Positions 5,651-5,667 of a stretch of 5,667 nt of DNA are shown here, piece by piece. A program made the position numbers and the translations under genes. The stretch is from the NCBI GenBank assembly GCA_031281895.1, contig JAITET010000007.1, positions 1 through 5,667 of the forward strand, in the 5' to 3' direction. Under the pieces are notes generated by a model. The model did not search any database, was not told where the DNA came from, and saw only the letters and a program-made list of their open reading frames with translations. Position 1 is the stretch's first letter. Each line of letters opens with the position of its first letter. This stretch comes from Puniceicoccales bacterium. Its GTDB lineage: Bacteria; Verrucomicrobiota; Verrucomicrobiia; Opitutales; JAIRKQ01.

Positions 5651-5667
5651 ATGCAGGTTATAATGCC
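5651..5667 (+). CDS. Possible start of a plus-strand gene (runs off window)
   Basis: ATG at 5651-5653 opens a frame reading MQVIM before the window ends. A purine-rich AAGGAAAGG (5630-5638) lies 12 bases upstream, a somewhat long spacer for a ribosome binding site. Five codons are too few to name a product, and the start may be chance. Confidence 0.22.

Noticed and set aside
5659..5664. A perfect TATAAT on the plus strand near the right edge.
   Set aside because: No -35-like hexamer sits at 16-18 bases upstream, and it may lie inside a coding start at 5651; one hexamer in AT-rich DNA is expected by chance.

Overview
The window reads as a stretch of bacterial chromosome of moderate-to-low GC. 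All recognisable genes lie on the minus strand, so transcription runs from high to low coordinates: an unrecognised repeat-containing protein gene (about 5463 to 4912), a very large gene that I identify as PPi-dependent phosphoenolpyruvate carboxykinase (4678 to 1277), prfA for peptide chain release factor 1 (1191 to 115), and the first 13 codons of an IS481-family transposase (39 to 1) with the end of its insertion sequence at about 113. The style of the RF1 protein and the presence of a PPi-type PEPCK would suit a verrucomicrobial/PVC-type bacterium. That is an inference from remembered family resemblance and is not proved by anything in the window.

Left edge (1-119): the 5' part of an IS481-like element with its own promoter-like sequence, a strong ribosome binding site and an N-terminus (MGQVLHG...TTE) typical of these transposases. 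The element appears to end exactly beside CCTAGG. That matches the NCTAGN target known for IS481 and contains the TAG stop codon of prfA, so the insertion left the RF1 reading frame intact but cut prfA off from whatever followed it.

Centre (115-4699): prfA is intact, with PAT and GGQ motifs. The 1133-residue PEPCK-like gene upstream of it is a single open frame with no visible break. Its product would interconvert oxaloacetate plus pyrophosphate with PEP, CO2 and phosphate, coupling central carbon flux to pyrophosphate. The two genes are 85 bases apart and could be co-transcribed, but they share no obvious function.

Right part (4679-5667): a 233-base intergenic stretch carries a perfect 19-bp inverted repeat. 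Beyond it lies a small gene whose N-terminal third is built of short in-frame tandem repeats (Ala/Thr/Arg/His rich), followed by a non-repetitive C-terminal region of about 115 residues that I do not recognise. The last 200 bases are AT-rich and probably hold promoters. A plus-strand gene may begin at 5651, but only 17 bases of it are present.
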